DNA of 64,000 bases from Maribacter polysaccharolyticus (GTDB taxonomy: Bacteria; Bacteroidota; Bacteroidia; Flavobacteriales; Flavobacteriaceae): positions 619,975 through 683,974 of the forward strand of contig NZ_JARBUY010000001.1 of NCBI RefSeq assembly GCF_028882255.1, written 5' to 3'. This document shows, one piece after another, positions 1-9,693 of this stretch. Positions within the stretch are counted from its first letter, which is position 1, and each line of letters begins with the position of its first letter. The translations under genes and the position numbers were made by a program. The notes below the pieces were generated by a model, which saw only the letters and a list, made by a program, of their open reading frames with translations, had not been told where the DNA came from and did not search any database.

Positions 1-1
1 C

Positions 2-664
2 TCTGCCCTACAACTAGTCGAGCGGGCCAACGTATTTACGACAAATGCGTTTAAAGATGGATTGTTCGAGGTACAGGATGCCTCTTCCCAGCTGGTATCC
101 GAGTTTTTAGAGGTAAAACCAGGACAACGTGTTATCGATACCTGTGCTGGTGCAGGGGGCAAAACCTTACACCTTGCGGCCTTAATGGAAAACAAAGGGC
201 AATTGATCGCCTTGGATATCTACGGCAATAAACTCAAGGAGTTAAAACGAAGAGCACGTAGAAATGGCGCCCATAATATAGAGCCGAGAACGATAGATTC
301 GACCAAGGTCATCAAAAAATTATACAACAGTGCGGATCGCGTGCTTATTGATGCCCCTTGTACTGGGCTAGGTGTCCTAAAAAGAAATCCGGATGCCAAA
401 TGGAAATTACAGCCCGATTTCTTGGACAAGATCACCAAAACCCAACAAGAAATCCTGAGAAGCTACAGTAAAATGGTGAAATCAGGCGGAAAAATGGTTT
501 ATGCCACCTGCTCTATTCTCCCCCAGGAAAATTCCGAACAGGTAATGGCCTTCCTAGCGTCTGAAGAAGGACAGGAATTTAAGCTGGCCAAGGAAAATAA
601 GGTCTATGCCTCGAAAACGGGGTTTGACGGCTTTTATATGGCACTGCTCGAAAAAAAGTCCTAA
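2..664 (+). CDS. RsmB/NOP-family RNA cytosine-C5 methyltransferase (C-terminal part)
   Basis: S-adenosylmethionine-dependent methyltransferase expected to make 5-methylcytosine in rRNA. The reading frame is open from base 2, so the N-terminus lies outside the window; an apparent TTG start at 62 is only an internal leucine codon. Visible are the SAM-binding segment (VIDTCAGAGGKTLHLA), the DAPCTGLGVLKRNPDAKW motif and the YATCSILPQENSEQV motif. The two cysteines in PCTG and TCS are the general-acid/nucleophile pair of the family. About 220 residues remain of a protein that is usually around 400 or more. The exact rRNA target cannot be told from this fragment. It faces the next gene tail to tail, and no clear terminator was seen between them. 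Confidence 0.9.
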   Translation, partial: SALQLVERANVFTTNAFKDGLFEVQDASSQLVSEFLEVKPGQRVIDTCAGAGGKTLHLAALMENKGQLIALDIYGNKLKELKRRARRNGAHNIEPRTIDSTKVIKKLYNSADRVLIDAPCTGLGVLKRNPDAKWKLQPDFLDKITKTQQEILRSYSKMVKSGGKMVYATCSILPQENSEQVMAFLASEEGQEFKLAKENKVYASKTGFDGFYMALLEKKS

Positions 665-768
665 AACTCTTATTTTCACCAATAAAACACGTGTAATACA
701 AGTCAAAGGAAGTACTATTGGCAACGACCCTAACTACGGGATATAAATAAACATAAACCCGTAAAACC

Positions 769-2361
769 TTATTGCTTCAAGGTAGGGTATGAAATGCCCA
801 ACTGTTCCAAATATGTATCGTATTTGGTTTCATCATAGTAAAATGACTCCAACTGGGCCCTAAACTTTTCTTGTTTATCCGTATTTAAATAGATAGGCGG
901 CATATCGTCCTCAGAAATCATCGGTTCATATTTGGTCTCTTTTGATTGTACATTGTCAAAATAGTCCCAAGCACCCTCCAACAACCCGGGTTTTACCAAA
1001 AAATCGAGTATGGTCATGGCCTCCACTTTGGCACCTGCGACCACGCCTTTATGGGCAATGGGTGTTGCCATGGCAATGGCATTGCTCCAATGGTGGCCCT
1101 GCAAGCCCGGAATATTGGATGGAAAACGCATGGTAACGGTCGGCACCTTCCATGAAATATCCCCAATATCGTCCGACCCTCCACTGATTGGTTCCTCTAC
1201 GGGCAATCCCAAGGGGGCCAATTCGGTGGGCAATCCTTCGATTTTTTTGGATTCAACCTCTTTTTGGACGGCCATGGCCAAGGTTTGATCGGCCTCGGAC
1301 CATGTTGGCAGGCCTACCGCTTTTATGTTTTCGTACATGGTTTCGGCGATGACCTTATTGTAGTGCCTGGGCCAAGCCGTACCCAACACTTTGGAGGTCA
1401 TTGTCGTTCCTGTCATCAAGGCAGCACCTTTGGCCATATCGTTTGCCATTGCATACATTTCCATAATCCCCTCATACTCCACATCCCTAAAATAAAACCA
1501 AATAGCAGCTTTTGAGGGCACCACGTTGGGTTGATCCCCGGAATCGGTAAATATGGAATGGGAACGTTTCAACGGATGTAAATGCTCTCGCTTGTAGTTC
1601 CAGCCGATATTCATCAACTCAGCCGCATCCAAAGCGCTTCTTCCGCGCCAGGGGGAACCCGCAGAGTGTGCCGCTTCCCCTTCAAAAGCGTATTCTACCG
1701 ATATTAAACCCGTACCTCGGGTGGGTCCGTACGACACACTAAGATTATTACCTACATGGGTAAAGATACACATGTCTATATGATCGAAAAGTCCATCCCT
1801 TACATACCACGCCTTTGCGGCCACCAATTCTTCCGCTATACCGGGCCATATGACCAATGTACCCCCAATATGTTCTTTTTCCATAATCTGCTTTACAGCC
1901 AAGGCCGATAAAATATTAAGTGGTATGCCTGAATTGTGGCCTTCCCCGTGTCCAGGGGCACCTTCCACAATAGGCTTATGGTACGCCACTCCAGGATATT
2001 GTGATGCCTTGGGAATGCAATCCACATCACTTCCGAGAGCGATTACCGGTCCGTCGCCATTGCTCCATTTAGCGATCCATGCTGTTGGTATACCAGAAAT
2101 CGAATGCTCAATTTCAAATCCGTTCTGCTCCAAAATCCCCGTGAGGTATTTAGACGATTCCACCTCTTGAAAACCAAGCTCGGAAAAACTAAAAACCTTA
2201 TCCACCATCACCTGGGCCTGTTTTTCATTATTTTCAATGATAGAGGTCAACGTTGTTTTAATTTTGGCAATCTGCTTTTTAGAATATTTTTTTTGGGCAT
2301 TTAGTAGGAACATTCCATTTAAACATAACACGATTACGGGAAGAAGGTACTTTTTGGTCAT
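769..2361 (-). CDS. Exported M20-family amidohydrolase (AbgB-like)
   Basis: Secreted metal-dependent amidohydrolase or carboxypeptidase of peptidase family M20, closest in pattern to p-aminobenzoyl-glutamate hydrolase subunit B. The 530-residue product starts with a Sec signal (hydrophobic run to LLNAQ), so it acts outside the cytoplasm, unlike the classical AbgB. Metal and catalytic motifs are present: GSDVDCIP, GHGEGHNSG (metal-binding His), the GIAEEL glutamate pair, and a late GGSDDIGDISW segment. Length fits the family. It is a single gene, divergent from purL. The true substrate (an N-acyl amino acid, dipeptide or folate catabolite) cannot be read from the sequence. Confidence 0.85.
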   Translation of the reverse strand: MTKKYLLPVIVLCLNGMFLLNAQKKYSKKQIAKIKTTLTSIIENNEKQAQVMVDKVFSFSELGFQEVESSKYLTGILEQNGFEIEHSISGIPTAWIAKWSNGDGPVIALGSDVDCIPKASQYPGVAYHKPIVEGAPGHGEGHNSGIPLNILSALAVKQIMEKEHIGGTLVIWPGIAEELVAAKAWYVRDGLFDHIDMCIFTHVGNNLSVSYGPTRGTGLISVEYAFEGEAAHSAGSPWRGRSALDAAELMNIGWNYKREHLHPLKRSHSIFTDSGDQPNVVPSKAAIWFYFRDVEYEGIMEMYAMANDMAKGAALMTGTTMTSKVLGTAWPRHYNKVIAETMYENIKAVGLPTWSEADQTLAMAVQKEVESKKIEGLPTELAPLGLPVEEPISGGSDDIGDISWKVPTVTMRFPSNIPGLQGHHWSNAIAMATPIAHKGVVAGAKVEAMTILDFLVKPGLLEGAWDYFDNVQSKETKYEPMISEDDMPPIYLNTDKQEKFRAQLESFYYDETKYDTYLEQLGISYPTLKQ

Positions 2362-2581
2362 TTAGGTACAAGGGTTTGATTAGTGCTTAAAAAGGTACAT
2401 AATTACACCATTAAAAGGGGTGCGGCCATATATTTTTACCAATTTGGGAAAATGGGGCCCCGGAATTAATAAAAACAAATTTTTTTTCGTCATGCTCCGT
2501 ATTATCATCAATCGGCCCGTACTTCCTTAACCAAATGGAAACTATCAACAATATTCGTTGAAAAGTGTTAGGGCACAACGG

Positions 2582-2610
2582 TTGATTTCATACTTAAAAT
2601 CGTAAATTTG
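2582..2610 (+). promoter_or_regulatory. Bacteroidota-type promoter of purL
   Basis: TTG at 2582-2584 and TAAATTTG at 2603-2610, separated by 18 bases, match the Bacteroidota -33 / -7 pattern (TTG, 17-23 bases, TAnnTTTG). Transcription would start near 2616, giving a leader of about 27 bases to the purL ATG. Confidence 0.7.
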
Positions 2611-2642
2611 CATTTTTCCATTTTGTAAAGAACAACACCGAT

Positions 2643-5600
2643 ATGATCCATTTCTTTGGGGACATGGCAAGAAAGGTTTTTGCCGTCCAAACAACTCAGG
2701 AAATTACCAACACAGACGAATCGAAGTTATCGTGGCTGTTTGGTAACCAACCCAAGATAAACATGGCGTCACTTGACGCCTTTTTTGTTGGCCCCAGGGC
2801 CGCCATGATCACACCTTGGAGTACCAATGCGACCGAGATCACCCAGAATATGGGTATAAAAGGGATTGTCCGTATTGAGGAATTCCAGGTTGTTGATGCG
2901 GACTTCACGGATTACGACCCCATGCTTTCGCAAAAATTCAATACATTATCCCAAGACATCTTTAAAATCGATGTGGTACCGGAACCCATTTTGGAAATCG
3001 ATGATATCGCCGCCTATAATGTACAGGAAGGTTTATCTTTGAGTGAAGAAGAGGTGGCCTATTTAAACGAACTCTCTAAAAAAATAGGGCGCAAATTGAC
3101 CGATTCCGAAGTCTTTGGTTTCAGTCAGGTGAATTCAGAACATTGCCGCCACAAAATATTCAACGGAACCTTTGTGATCGATGGAGAGGAAAAACCAACT
3201 TCCCTGTTCAAACTCATTAAAAAAACTTCCCAAGAACACCCGAACGATATCGTTTCGGCCTACAAAGACAATGTAGCTTTCGTAAAGGGCCCAAAGGTGG
3301 TACAATTCGCCCCCAAAAGTGCCGATAAACCCGATTATTATGAAGAAAAGGAGTTTGAATCGGTTATTTCCCTAAAAGCTGAAACCCACAATTTCCCGAC
3401 CACTGTGGAACCTTTCAATGGTGCGGCAACCGGTTCTGGTGGGGAGATCCGCGATCGTTTGGCCGGTGGTAAAGGTTCATTGCCTTTGGCCGGTACAGCG
3501 GTTTATATGACCTCTTACTCCCGTTTGGAAGAAAATCGCCCTTGGGAAAACGCCATGCCAGAACGGGAATGGTTGTACCAGACCCCAATGGATATCTTGA
3601 TAAAGGCATCGAACGGTGCATCCGATTTCGGAAATAAATTCGGCCAGCCCCTGATCGTAGGGTCTGTACTTACATTCGAACATACAGAGGATGCCCGTAG
3701 ATTGGGCTTTGATAAAGTGATAATGCAAGCTGGGGGTATCGGTTACGGCAAAGCCGATCAAGCCCTAAAAGACAGTCCGAATACCGGGGACAAGATCATA
3801 ATCCTGGGTGGCGACAACTACCGAATTGGTATGGGGGGCGCAGCCGTCTCAAGTGCCGATACCGGAGCGTTCAGTTCCGCCATCGAATTAAATGCCGTTC
3901 AGCGTTCGAACCCGGAGATGCAGAAAAGAGCGGCCAATGCTATACGTGGTATGGTGGAAAGTGATGAAAATCCCATTGTCTCCATCCATGACCATGGCGC
4001 AGGCGGACATCTCAATTGTTTATCCGAACTGGTGGAAGATACGGGAGGTAAGATAGATTTGGATGCCTTGCCGATCGGGGATCCTACCCTATCGGCAAAA
4101 GAGATTATAGGAAATGAATCCCAAGAACGTATGGGACTTGTCATCGGTGAAAAAGACGTAGACCTATTACATCGTATTGCAGACCGGGAACGCTCACCCA
4201 TGTACGAGGTGGGGGATGTGACCGGGGACCATAAATTCACCTTCGAATCGGCCAAAACAGGTGCCAAACCCATGGATTTGGATTTGGAGGACATGTTCGG
4301 CAGCTCTCCCAAAACGATCATGAGCGATGTTTCCGTCGAAAGGAAATATGGCAATCCGGAATACTCCTTGGAGCATTTCCATGAGTATTTGGAAGAAGTG
4401 CTACAACTGGAGGCCGTAGCCTGTAAAGACTGGTTAACGAATAAGGTGGATCGCTGTGTAGGTGGCCGCGTTGCCAAACAACAATGTGCGGGCCCCTTAC
4501 AACTTCCTTTGAACAATTGTGGGGTAATGGCCCTCGATTTTAAAGGCAAGGAGGGCATTGCGACTTCAATAGGCCACTCCCCTATTTCCGGATTGATCGA
4601 TCCCGTTGCCGGGAGCAGGAACAGTATTGCGGAAGCTTTGACCAATATAGTTTGGGCCCCCTTGAAAGAGGGTCTAAAATCGGTATCCCTTTCGGCCAAT
4701 TGGATGTGGCCCTGTAAGAATGAAGGTGAAGATGCCCGTTTGTATGAAGCCGTACAGGCCGTATCGGAATTTGCCATCGATTTGGGCATCAACGTACCTA
4801 CCGGAAAGGATTCCCTTTCCATGAAACAGAAGTACAAAGATGGGGATGTCATCTCGCCAGGTACCGTGATTATTTCCGCAGCAGGGAATTGTGATGACAT
4901 CACCAAAGTCGTTGAGCCTGTTTTCAGGAAAAGCGGTGGCGCAATTTATTATATCAACCTTTCTAAAGACACCTATAAACTCGGTGGTTCTTCATTTGCA
5001 CAAATCCGGAATAAAATCGGGAATGAAACACCCACGATCAAAGAGGCCGGTTATGTGAAAACCGTTTTCAATACCCTTCAAAAAGCCATTCGTAACGGAC
5101 AGATCCTGGCAGGTCATGATGTTGCCTCGGGCGGTTTGATAACCACTTTGCTGGAAATGTGTTTCGCCAACACCAATCTGGGAGCGGATTTGGATGTATC
5201 AAACCTGAAGGAAGACGACACCATAAAACTTTTGTTCTCTGAAAATGCAGGTCTGGTGTTTCAAGCCAAGGACGATGCCATCGTTGACCTCTTTAAAGAA
5301 GCACAAATCGAGATCCACAAAATTGGTGAAGTCACCAAAAAACCAAGATTCAACATAAAACACAATACGGTTGAAATAGGCCTGAACGTACACTCATTAA
5401 GGGATACGTGGTACAAAACATCCTATTTACTGGATCAAAAGCAAACTGCCGATAATCTTGCCAAGGAACGGTTTGATAATTTCAAGAACCAAAAATTAAG
5501 CTATACCTTTCCTAAGGGTTTTGAAGGGAAACTACCCAAAGCACCCCAGTCAAGACCAAAAGCGGCCATACTTCGCGAAAAAGGAAGTAATTCGGAACGG

Positions 5601-6302
5601 GAAATGGCCCATGCCATGTATTTGGCCGGTTTTGATGTAAAGGATGTCCATATGACCGATTTGATTTCGGGCCGGGAGACCCTTGAGGACATACGGTTTA
5701 TAGGTGCTGTCGGAGGCTTTTCGAATTCCGATGTTCTTGGTAGTGCCAAAGGATGGGCAGGAGCCTTTAAATACAATGAAAAGGCGAATACGGCGTTACG
5801 GAATTTCTTTGCCCGACCCGATACCCTATCGGTAGGTATTTGTAATGGTTGTCAATTGTTCATGGAATTGGATCTAATCAATCCAGACCATGCGGAACAC
5901 GGCAGGATGTTGCATAACGATTCCCATAAACACGAAAGCAGTTTCACTTCGGTAAAGATCCAAAAAAACAACTCGGTAATGCTCTCCGAATTGGAAGGTA
6001 CCACCTTAGGTGTTTGGATATCCCATGGTGAAGGAAAATTCCATCTCCCCCAAGCAGAGGAAAACTATGGAATCGTTGCCAAATATGGCTACGAAGGCTA
6101 TCCTGCGAACCCCAATGGGAGCAAATACAATACCGCTATGTTATGCGATGGTACGGGAAGGCATTTGGTCACCATGCCACACATTGAGCGATCAATATTC
6201 CCTTGGAACTGGGCCCATTACCCAAAAAATAAGGCGCATGAGGTTTCCCCATGGATCAAAGCTTTTGTCAATGCACGTAAATGGATCGAGAAACATCATT
6301 AA
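2643..6302 (+). CDS. purL: Phosphoribosylformylglycinamidine synthase (single-chain PurL)
   Basis: Cytoplasmic ATP- and glutamine-dependent enzyme of step 4 of de novo purine synthesis, converting FGAR to FGAM. The 1219-residue chain is the large one-piece form: N-terminal domain, linker, two repeated AIRS-like ATP-binding halves (for example VKGPKVV, SLKAETHNFPTTVEPF, VSIHDHGAGGHLNCLSE, GHDVASGGL), and a C-terminal class I glutamine amidotransferase domain. The amidotransferase nucleophile is the first Cys of GICNGCQ at residue 1067, with the His and Glu partners expected in the following SHGEGKF and downstream region. The start MIHFFG is the usual N-terminus in this group and sits just after a good promoter. 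No neighbouring pur genes are present. Confidence 0.97.
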   Translation: MIHFFGDMARKVFAVQTTQEITNTDESKLSWLFGNQPKINMASLDAFFVGPRAAMITPWSTNATEITQNMGIKGIVRIEEFQVVDADFTDYDPMLSQKFNTLSQDIFKIDVVPEPILEIDDIAAYNVQEGLSLSEEEVAYLNELSKKIGRKLTDSEVFGFSQVNSEHCRHKIFNGTFVIDGEEKPTSLFKLIKKTSQEHPNDIVSAYKDNVAFVKGPKVVQFAPKSADKPDYYEEKEFESVISLKAETHNFPTTVEPFNGAATGSGGEIRDRLAGGKGSLPLAGTAVYMTSYSRLEENRPWENAMPEREWLYQTPMDILIKASNGASDFGNKFGQPLIVGSVLTFEHTEDARRLGFDKVIMQAGGIGYGKADQALKDSPNTGDKIIILGGDNYRIGMGGAAVSSADTGAFSSAIELNAVQRSNPEMQKRAANAIRGMVESDENPIVSIHDHGAGGHLNCLSELVEDTGGKIDLDALPIGDPTLSAKEIIGNESQERMGLVIGEKDVDLLHRIADRERSPMYEVGDVTGDHKFTFESAKTGAKPMDLDLEDMFGSSPKTIMSDVSVERKYGNPEYSLEHFHEYLEEVLQLEAVACKDWLTNKVDRCVGGRVAKQQCAGPLQLPLNNCGVMALDFKGKEGIATSIGHSPISGLIDPVAGSRNSIAEALTNIVWAPLKEGLKSVSLSANWMWPCKNEGEDARLYEAVQAVSEFAIDLGINVPTGKDSLSMKQKYKDGDVISPGTVIISAAGNCDDITKVVEPVFRKSGGAIYYINLSKDTYKLGGSSFAQIRNKIGNETPTIKEAGYVKTVFNTLQKAIRNGQILAGHDVASGGLITTLLEMCFANTNLGADLDVSNLKEDDTIKLLFSENAGLVFQAKDDAIVDLFKEAQIEIHKIGEVTKKPRFNIKHNTVEIGLNVHSLRDTWYKTSYLLDQKQTADNLAKERFDNFKNQKLSYTFPKGFEGKLPKAPQSRPKAAILREKGSNSEREMAHAMYLAGFDVKDVHMTDLISGRETLEDIRFIGAVGGFSNSDVLGSAKGWAGAFKYNEKANTALRNFFARPDTLSVGICNGCQLFMELDLINPDHAEHGRMLHNDSHKHESSFTSVKIQKNNSVMLSELEGTTLGVWISHGEGKFHLPQAEENYGIVAKYGYEGYPANPNGSKYNTAMLCDGTGRHLVTMPHIERSIFPWNWAHYPKNKAHEVSPWIKAFVNARKWIEKHH

Positions 6303-6329
6303 TGGTGATTTTGAAATATGTCAAGCATT

Positions 6330-6362
6330 AAAAAAGGAGCCTCTAAATGGGCTCCTTTTTTT
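6330..6362. terminator. Rho-independent terminator between purL and the facing lipoprotein gene
   Basis: A 12-base arm (AAAAAAGGAGCC, 6330-6341) pairs perfectly with GGCTCCTTTTTT (6350-6361) around an 8-base loop. The A-run on the left and T-run on the right let it act in both directions for the convergent genes. Confidence 0.9.
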
Positions 6363-6402
6363 CAACTCAAGTCAACTCTACTTAACTCAAACAACGTATC
6401 TT

Positions 6403-7518
6403 CTATTTTTTATCCGAATAATCGGTATAAATGGCTTTTTCAAAGGCCTCCCAATGTTCTGGTGTCATTCTTCCCGGGGTAAACAAACAAATTCCGCTCG
6501 CCCCATTTTCCATAGAACCCCGTATTGCCGTTCCTATCTCGGAAGGCAATAAACCATGATTTTCAGGGTCTTTTTCATTCGATTTGTTTTTGGGCTTTGG
6601 GCAAATAAAAAGACCACTATAGATAGGCTTTTTCCCATTTACCGCAGCAACTTCCTCCTTGGTCATTGTGGCCACCCACGCTGGCCCCTCTAAATAGAAA
6701 TCATTGTAATTCATGGGGTAAATGGCATCCAGGTCCCATTGGTCCCACTCCTGCCGCACTAATTTTTTTGCAATTGATGGGCCAGGGAATACCGCAGCAT
6801 TAATGACTTTTCCCTTATCGTGGACCACCTTGGATAATCTATTGACCAAGTTGGTAATCAAATCGTATCTAAACTGCTTCCATTCCTGGACTTGTGATGG
6901 GTCTTCGACCTCTTTTATAGCTATCCCCGTCTGCTCCTTAAAGTCCGAGGTGCATTTATCACAATAACAATAATCATACTCCGGATATTCACGATCCATG
7001 ACCAATCCGTATTTATCCCATAGCCCCCTAGCCAATATAACATCGGGGAAACGGATAAAATCGAGATGGATTCCGTCTACTTCCTTTACGTCGGCCACAC
7101 TACCATACAAATCAGCTAAAAACGTATAGGTACCTTCTTTATTGGGACAAAGGAATTTATAATGGTCTACATAAGCAGGTTTATCCAATGCCGACTCCCC
7201 TTGGCCATTGATCGCATATAGACTTTGATCTATTTTTGGGTTTTCCCCTTGTACCATTGTAGGTATCCAGGTGTGGAATTCCATACCTGCCTCCTTCACC
7301 AAAGCCCCAACCCTTTTATAGGTCTCGGGGTCATGACCACCGCTGTACATTAAACCGTCGACGCCTTTATCTTTTAAATCATTGAATTTAGCCAACAACT
7401 CCTGGTCCGAAGCATCACCAGGACCACCTGTCCATGCATAAACGGGCACCTTCGGTCCTTTTTGGTTACACGAAACCAAGGTTAAAACCATCAAACAGAA
7501 CGTTAATAATCTACTCAT
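6403..7518 (-). CDS. Lipoprotein with GHL10-like (glycosidase-like) TIM-barrel domain
   Basis: Predicted outer-surface or periplasmic lipoprotein: MSRLLTFCLMVLTLVSC ends in a lipobox cysteine. The rest (371 residues in all) resembles the hypothetical glycosyl hydrolase 10-like / DUF187 group: a beta-alpha barrel pattern with FNDLKDKGVDGLMYSGG near the start, EVDGIHLDFIRFPD in the middle (an acidic strand-end motif typical of the group), and DAIYPMNYNDFY near the C-terminus. A CYCDKC pair of cysteines lies in the centre. Catalytic activity on a polysaccharide is plausible but not shown by the sequence. It is convergent with purL and divergent from fadD. Confidence 0.65.
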   Translation of the reverse strand: MSRLLTFCLMVLTLVSCNQKGPKVPVYAWTGGPGDASDQELLAKFNDLKDKGVDGLMYSGGHDPETYKRVGALVKEAGMEFHTWIPTMVQGENPKIDQSLYAINGQGESALDKPAYVDHYKFLCPNKEGTYTFLADLYGSVADVKEVDGIHLDFIRFPDVILARGLWDKYGLVMDREYPEYDYCYCDKCTSDFKEQTGIAIKEVEDPSQVQEWKQFRYDLITNLVNRLSKVVHDKGKVINAAVFPGPSIAKKLVRQEWDQWDLDAIYPMNYNDFYLEGPAWVATMTKEEVAAVNGKKPIYSGLFICPKPKNKSNEKDPENHGLLPSEIGTAIRGSMENGASGICLFTPGRMTPEHWEAFEKAIYTDYSDKK

Positions 7519-7713
7519 CGACCTTTTTTTTTATTGAATTCGTGATGAAATTATCCAAATTTAATTTTCACTGATAAAAACTTAGCCGAATAACATCTTT
7601 GAAGATCTAAACAACAATAAATTAAGGAGTTCGACCTTTTGTAACTTCTGAAAAAGAATGCTAAATCGACAAATCACAAAGATTTATTTGGGCAAATAAT
7701 GAAGTATTCGCAT

Positions 7714-7729
7714 ATTATGCATGCAAATT
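7714..7729. promoter_or_regulatory. Putative MarR operator upstream of fadD
   Basis: ATTATGCATGCAAATT contains the perfect palindrome TGCATGCA (7718-7725) and matches the palindrome upstream of marR (9641-9660) over the core. It lies about 67 bases before the fadD ATG. The right arm is less symmetric than in the other two copies. Confidence 0.55.
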
Positions 7730-7795
7730 TTATTAATCTTATTTTAAAATACCAACTGCTTTTCCTAATTTGCAATATTGTTTTAGAATTTAAAT

Positions 7796-9565
7796 ATGCA
7801 AGAGATTACTAGGTTATTTGATTTTCCATATTACCAACTTGAAAAATTCAACTTAGAAAAAGCCTTGGTCACCAAGTATGATGGTGATTGGGTAGCCACT
7901 TCCACCCAAGAATACGTCGATAAGGCGAATGCCATAAGTAGGGCCTTGTTGCGAATGGGTGTCAAGCCCAACGATAAGATCGCCATAATATCGATGACCA
8001 ATAGAACGGAATGGAACATCATGGATATCGGCGTCTTACAGATCGGGGCACAGAACGTTCCCATTTACCCAACAATCTCCGAAGAGGATTATCAATACAT
8101 ACTTAATCATTCCGAAGCTAAATATTGCTTTGTTTCCTGCAACGAAGTCCATAAAAAAATCATAGCGGTACAATCCGAATTGGAAACCGTAAAAGAAATC
8201 TATTCCTTTGACCAACTCACCAATTGTAAAAATTGGAATGAAGTCTTGGAGAAAGGGGCTGACACCAGCAATATGGATGACGTTGAAAAATTGAAGGATG
8301 CCGTTAAGCCGAATGATTTGGCAACCTTGATTTATACCTCGGGAACGACCGGAAAACCAAAAGGGGTAATGCTCTCCCACCACAATATAGTTAGTAACAC
8401 CTTCCAAAGTTCAGAACGAGTCCCCCTTAATGATGGGGTTTCGGTGGCCATGAGTTTTCTTCCGGTATGCCATATCTATGAACGAATGCTCATGTACCTT
8501 TACCAATATAAAGGGGTCAGTATTTATTTCGCTCCTATTGATAAGATCAGTGAATACCTTAAAGAGGTGAAACCGGAAATCATGACGGCCGTTCCGAGAC
8601 TTTTGGAAAAGGTGTATGACAAGATAATCGCCAGAGGAGCGGACTTGACCGGAATTAAAAGGGCAATATTTTTCTGGGCCGTGAATGTCGGATTGCAATA
8701 TGAGCCCTATGGCCAGAATGGCTGGTTGTATGAACGCAAATTGGCATTGGCCCGTAAGCTTATATTCAGCAAATGGAAAGAGGCTTTGGGAGGCAATCTT
8801 AAATTAATAGCTTCAGGGAGCGCTGCCTTACAACCAAGATTGGCCCGAATATTCAATGCGGCGGAAATGGGGGTCATGGAAGGGTACGGACTTACCGAAA
8901 CCTCCCCCGTTGTTTCGGTGAACGATATGCGCAACCATGGTTTTAGAATAGGCTCCGTGGGGAAACCCCTTAAGGATACCGAAGTCAAAATAGCCGAAGA
9001 TGGCGAAATATGCATTAAAGGCCCACAGGTAATGATGGGCTACTATAAAGATCCGGAGCGTACTGCCCAAGTTTTAATAGAAGGATACTTCCATACAGGG
9101 GATATCGGGGAATTGGATAACGATGGGTTTCTAAAAATCACCGATAGGAAAAAGGAAATGTTCAAAACCTCGGGAGGTAAATATGTAGCCCCACAACTTT
9201 TAGAGAACAGATTCAAGCAATCGCTCTTTATCGAACAGATCATGGTCGTAGGTGAAGGCGAAAAAATGCCGGCTGCCATTATCCAGCCGAATTTTGAATT
9301 CTTGCACGATTGGGCCTCACGTCATTATAGAAAATTCACCGATAACCAGGATTTGGTAAAAGACCGCAAGGTCATTGCCCGTTTTCAAGAAGAAATAGAC
9401 AAAGCGAACGAAGACTTCGCAAAATGGGAAAAAGTAAAACAATTCAGGATGACCCCGGATGTATGGAGCGTTGAAGAGGGCCATTTGACACCCACCCTAA
9501 AGCTTCGCCGTAAAATAATAAAGAGTAAATACCTAGATCTCTACAACGATATTTATGGTCATTGA
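7796..9565 (+). CDS. fadD: Long-chain fatty acid-CoA ligase
   Basis: AMP-forming ligase (589 residues) that activates free fatty acids to acyl-CoA, the entry step of beta-oxidation. The P-loop-like motif LIYTSGTTGKPKGVMLSH is near residue 180, MEGYGLTETSP near 360 and the YFHTGDIGELD / ITDRKKEMFKTSGGKYV hinge region near 430-465, in the normal order for the ANL superfamily. The insert and C-terminus resemble the FadD15-like long-chain group. No signal peptide. It is first in the fatty acid island and followed by marR; a MarR-type palindrome upstream suggests induction by fatty acids or acyl-CoA. The chain-length preference is not visible. Confidence 0.92.
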   Translation: MQEITRLFDFPYYQLEKFNLEKALVTKYDGDWVATSTQEYVDKANAISRALLRMGVKPNDKIAIISMTNRTEWNIMDIGVLQIGAQNVPIYPTISEEDYQYILNHSEAKYCFVSCNEVHKKIIAVQSELETVKEIYSFDQLTNCKNWNEVLEKGADTSNMDDVEKLKDAVKPNDLATLIYTSGTTGKPKGVMLSHHNIVSNTFQSSERVPLNDGVSVAMSFLPVCHIYERMLMYLYQYKGVSIYFAPIDKISEYLKEVKPEIMTAVPRLLEKVYDKIIARGADLTGIKRAIFFWAVNVGLQYEPYGQNGWLYERKLALARKLIFSKWKEALGGNLKLIASGSAALQPRLARIFNAAEMGVMEGYGLTETSPVVSVNDMRNHGFRIGSVGKPLKDTEVKIAEDGEICIKGPQVMMGYYKDPERTAQVLIEGYFHTGDIGELDNDGFLKITDRKKEMFKTSGGKYVAPQLLENRFKQSLFIEQIMVVGEGEKMPAAIIQPNFEFLHDWASRHYRKFTDNQDLVKDRKVIARFQEEIDKANEDFAKWEKVKQFRMTPDVWSVEEGHLTPTLKLRRKIIKSKYLDLYNDIYGH

Positions 9566-9640
9566 GACTTTCTAAACCCAAGATCCAACCATCATAAACG
9601 AAAGAATAAAAATGTTAAGGATGCCCAGTTTTACAAAATT

Positions 9641-9660
9641 TTATTATGCATGCATAGTAT
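9641..9660. promoter_or_regulatory. Putative MarR operator covering the marR promoter
   Basis: TTATTATGCATGCATAGTAT carries a perfect 12-base palindrome TATGCATGCATA (9645-9656) with further symmetric A/T bases outside it. It occupies the expected -33 region of the promoter whose -7 box is at 9668-9675, which fits autorepression by blocking polymerase. Confidence 0.65.
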
Positions 9661-9667
9661 TTTTTTA

Positions 9668-9675
9668 TATATTTG
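9668..9675 (+). promoter_or_regulatory. -7 box of the marR-fad operon promoter
   Basis: TATATTTG matches TAnnTTTG exactly. A transcript from here would begin near 9681, 13 bases before the ATG at 9694. An in-frame TTG at 9673 lies inside this box and so cannot be the translation start. Confidence 0.65.
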
Positions 9676-9693
9676 ATAGCCAATCAGTCCTTT

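Noticed and set aside
3899-4906. Long open frame on the minus strand inside purL
   Set aside because: Opposite-strand shadow of the conserved purL frame; the protein is Ser/Pro-rich without any known motif.
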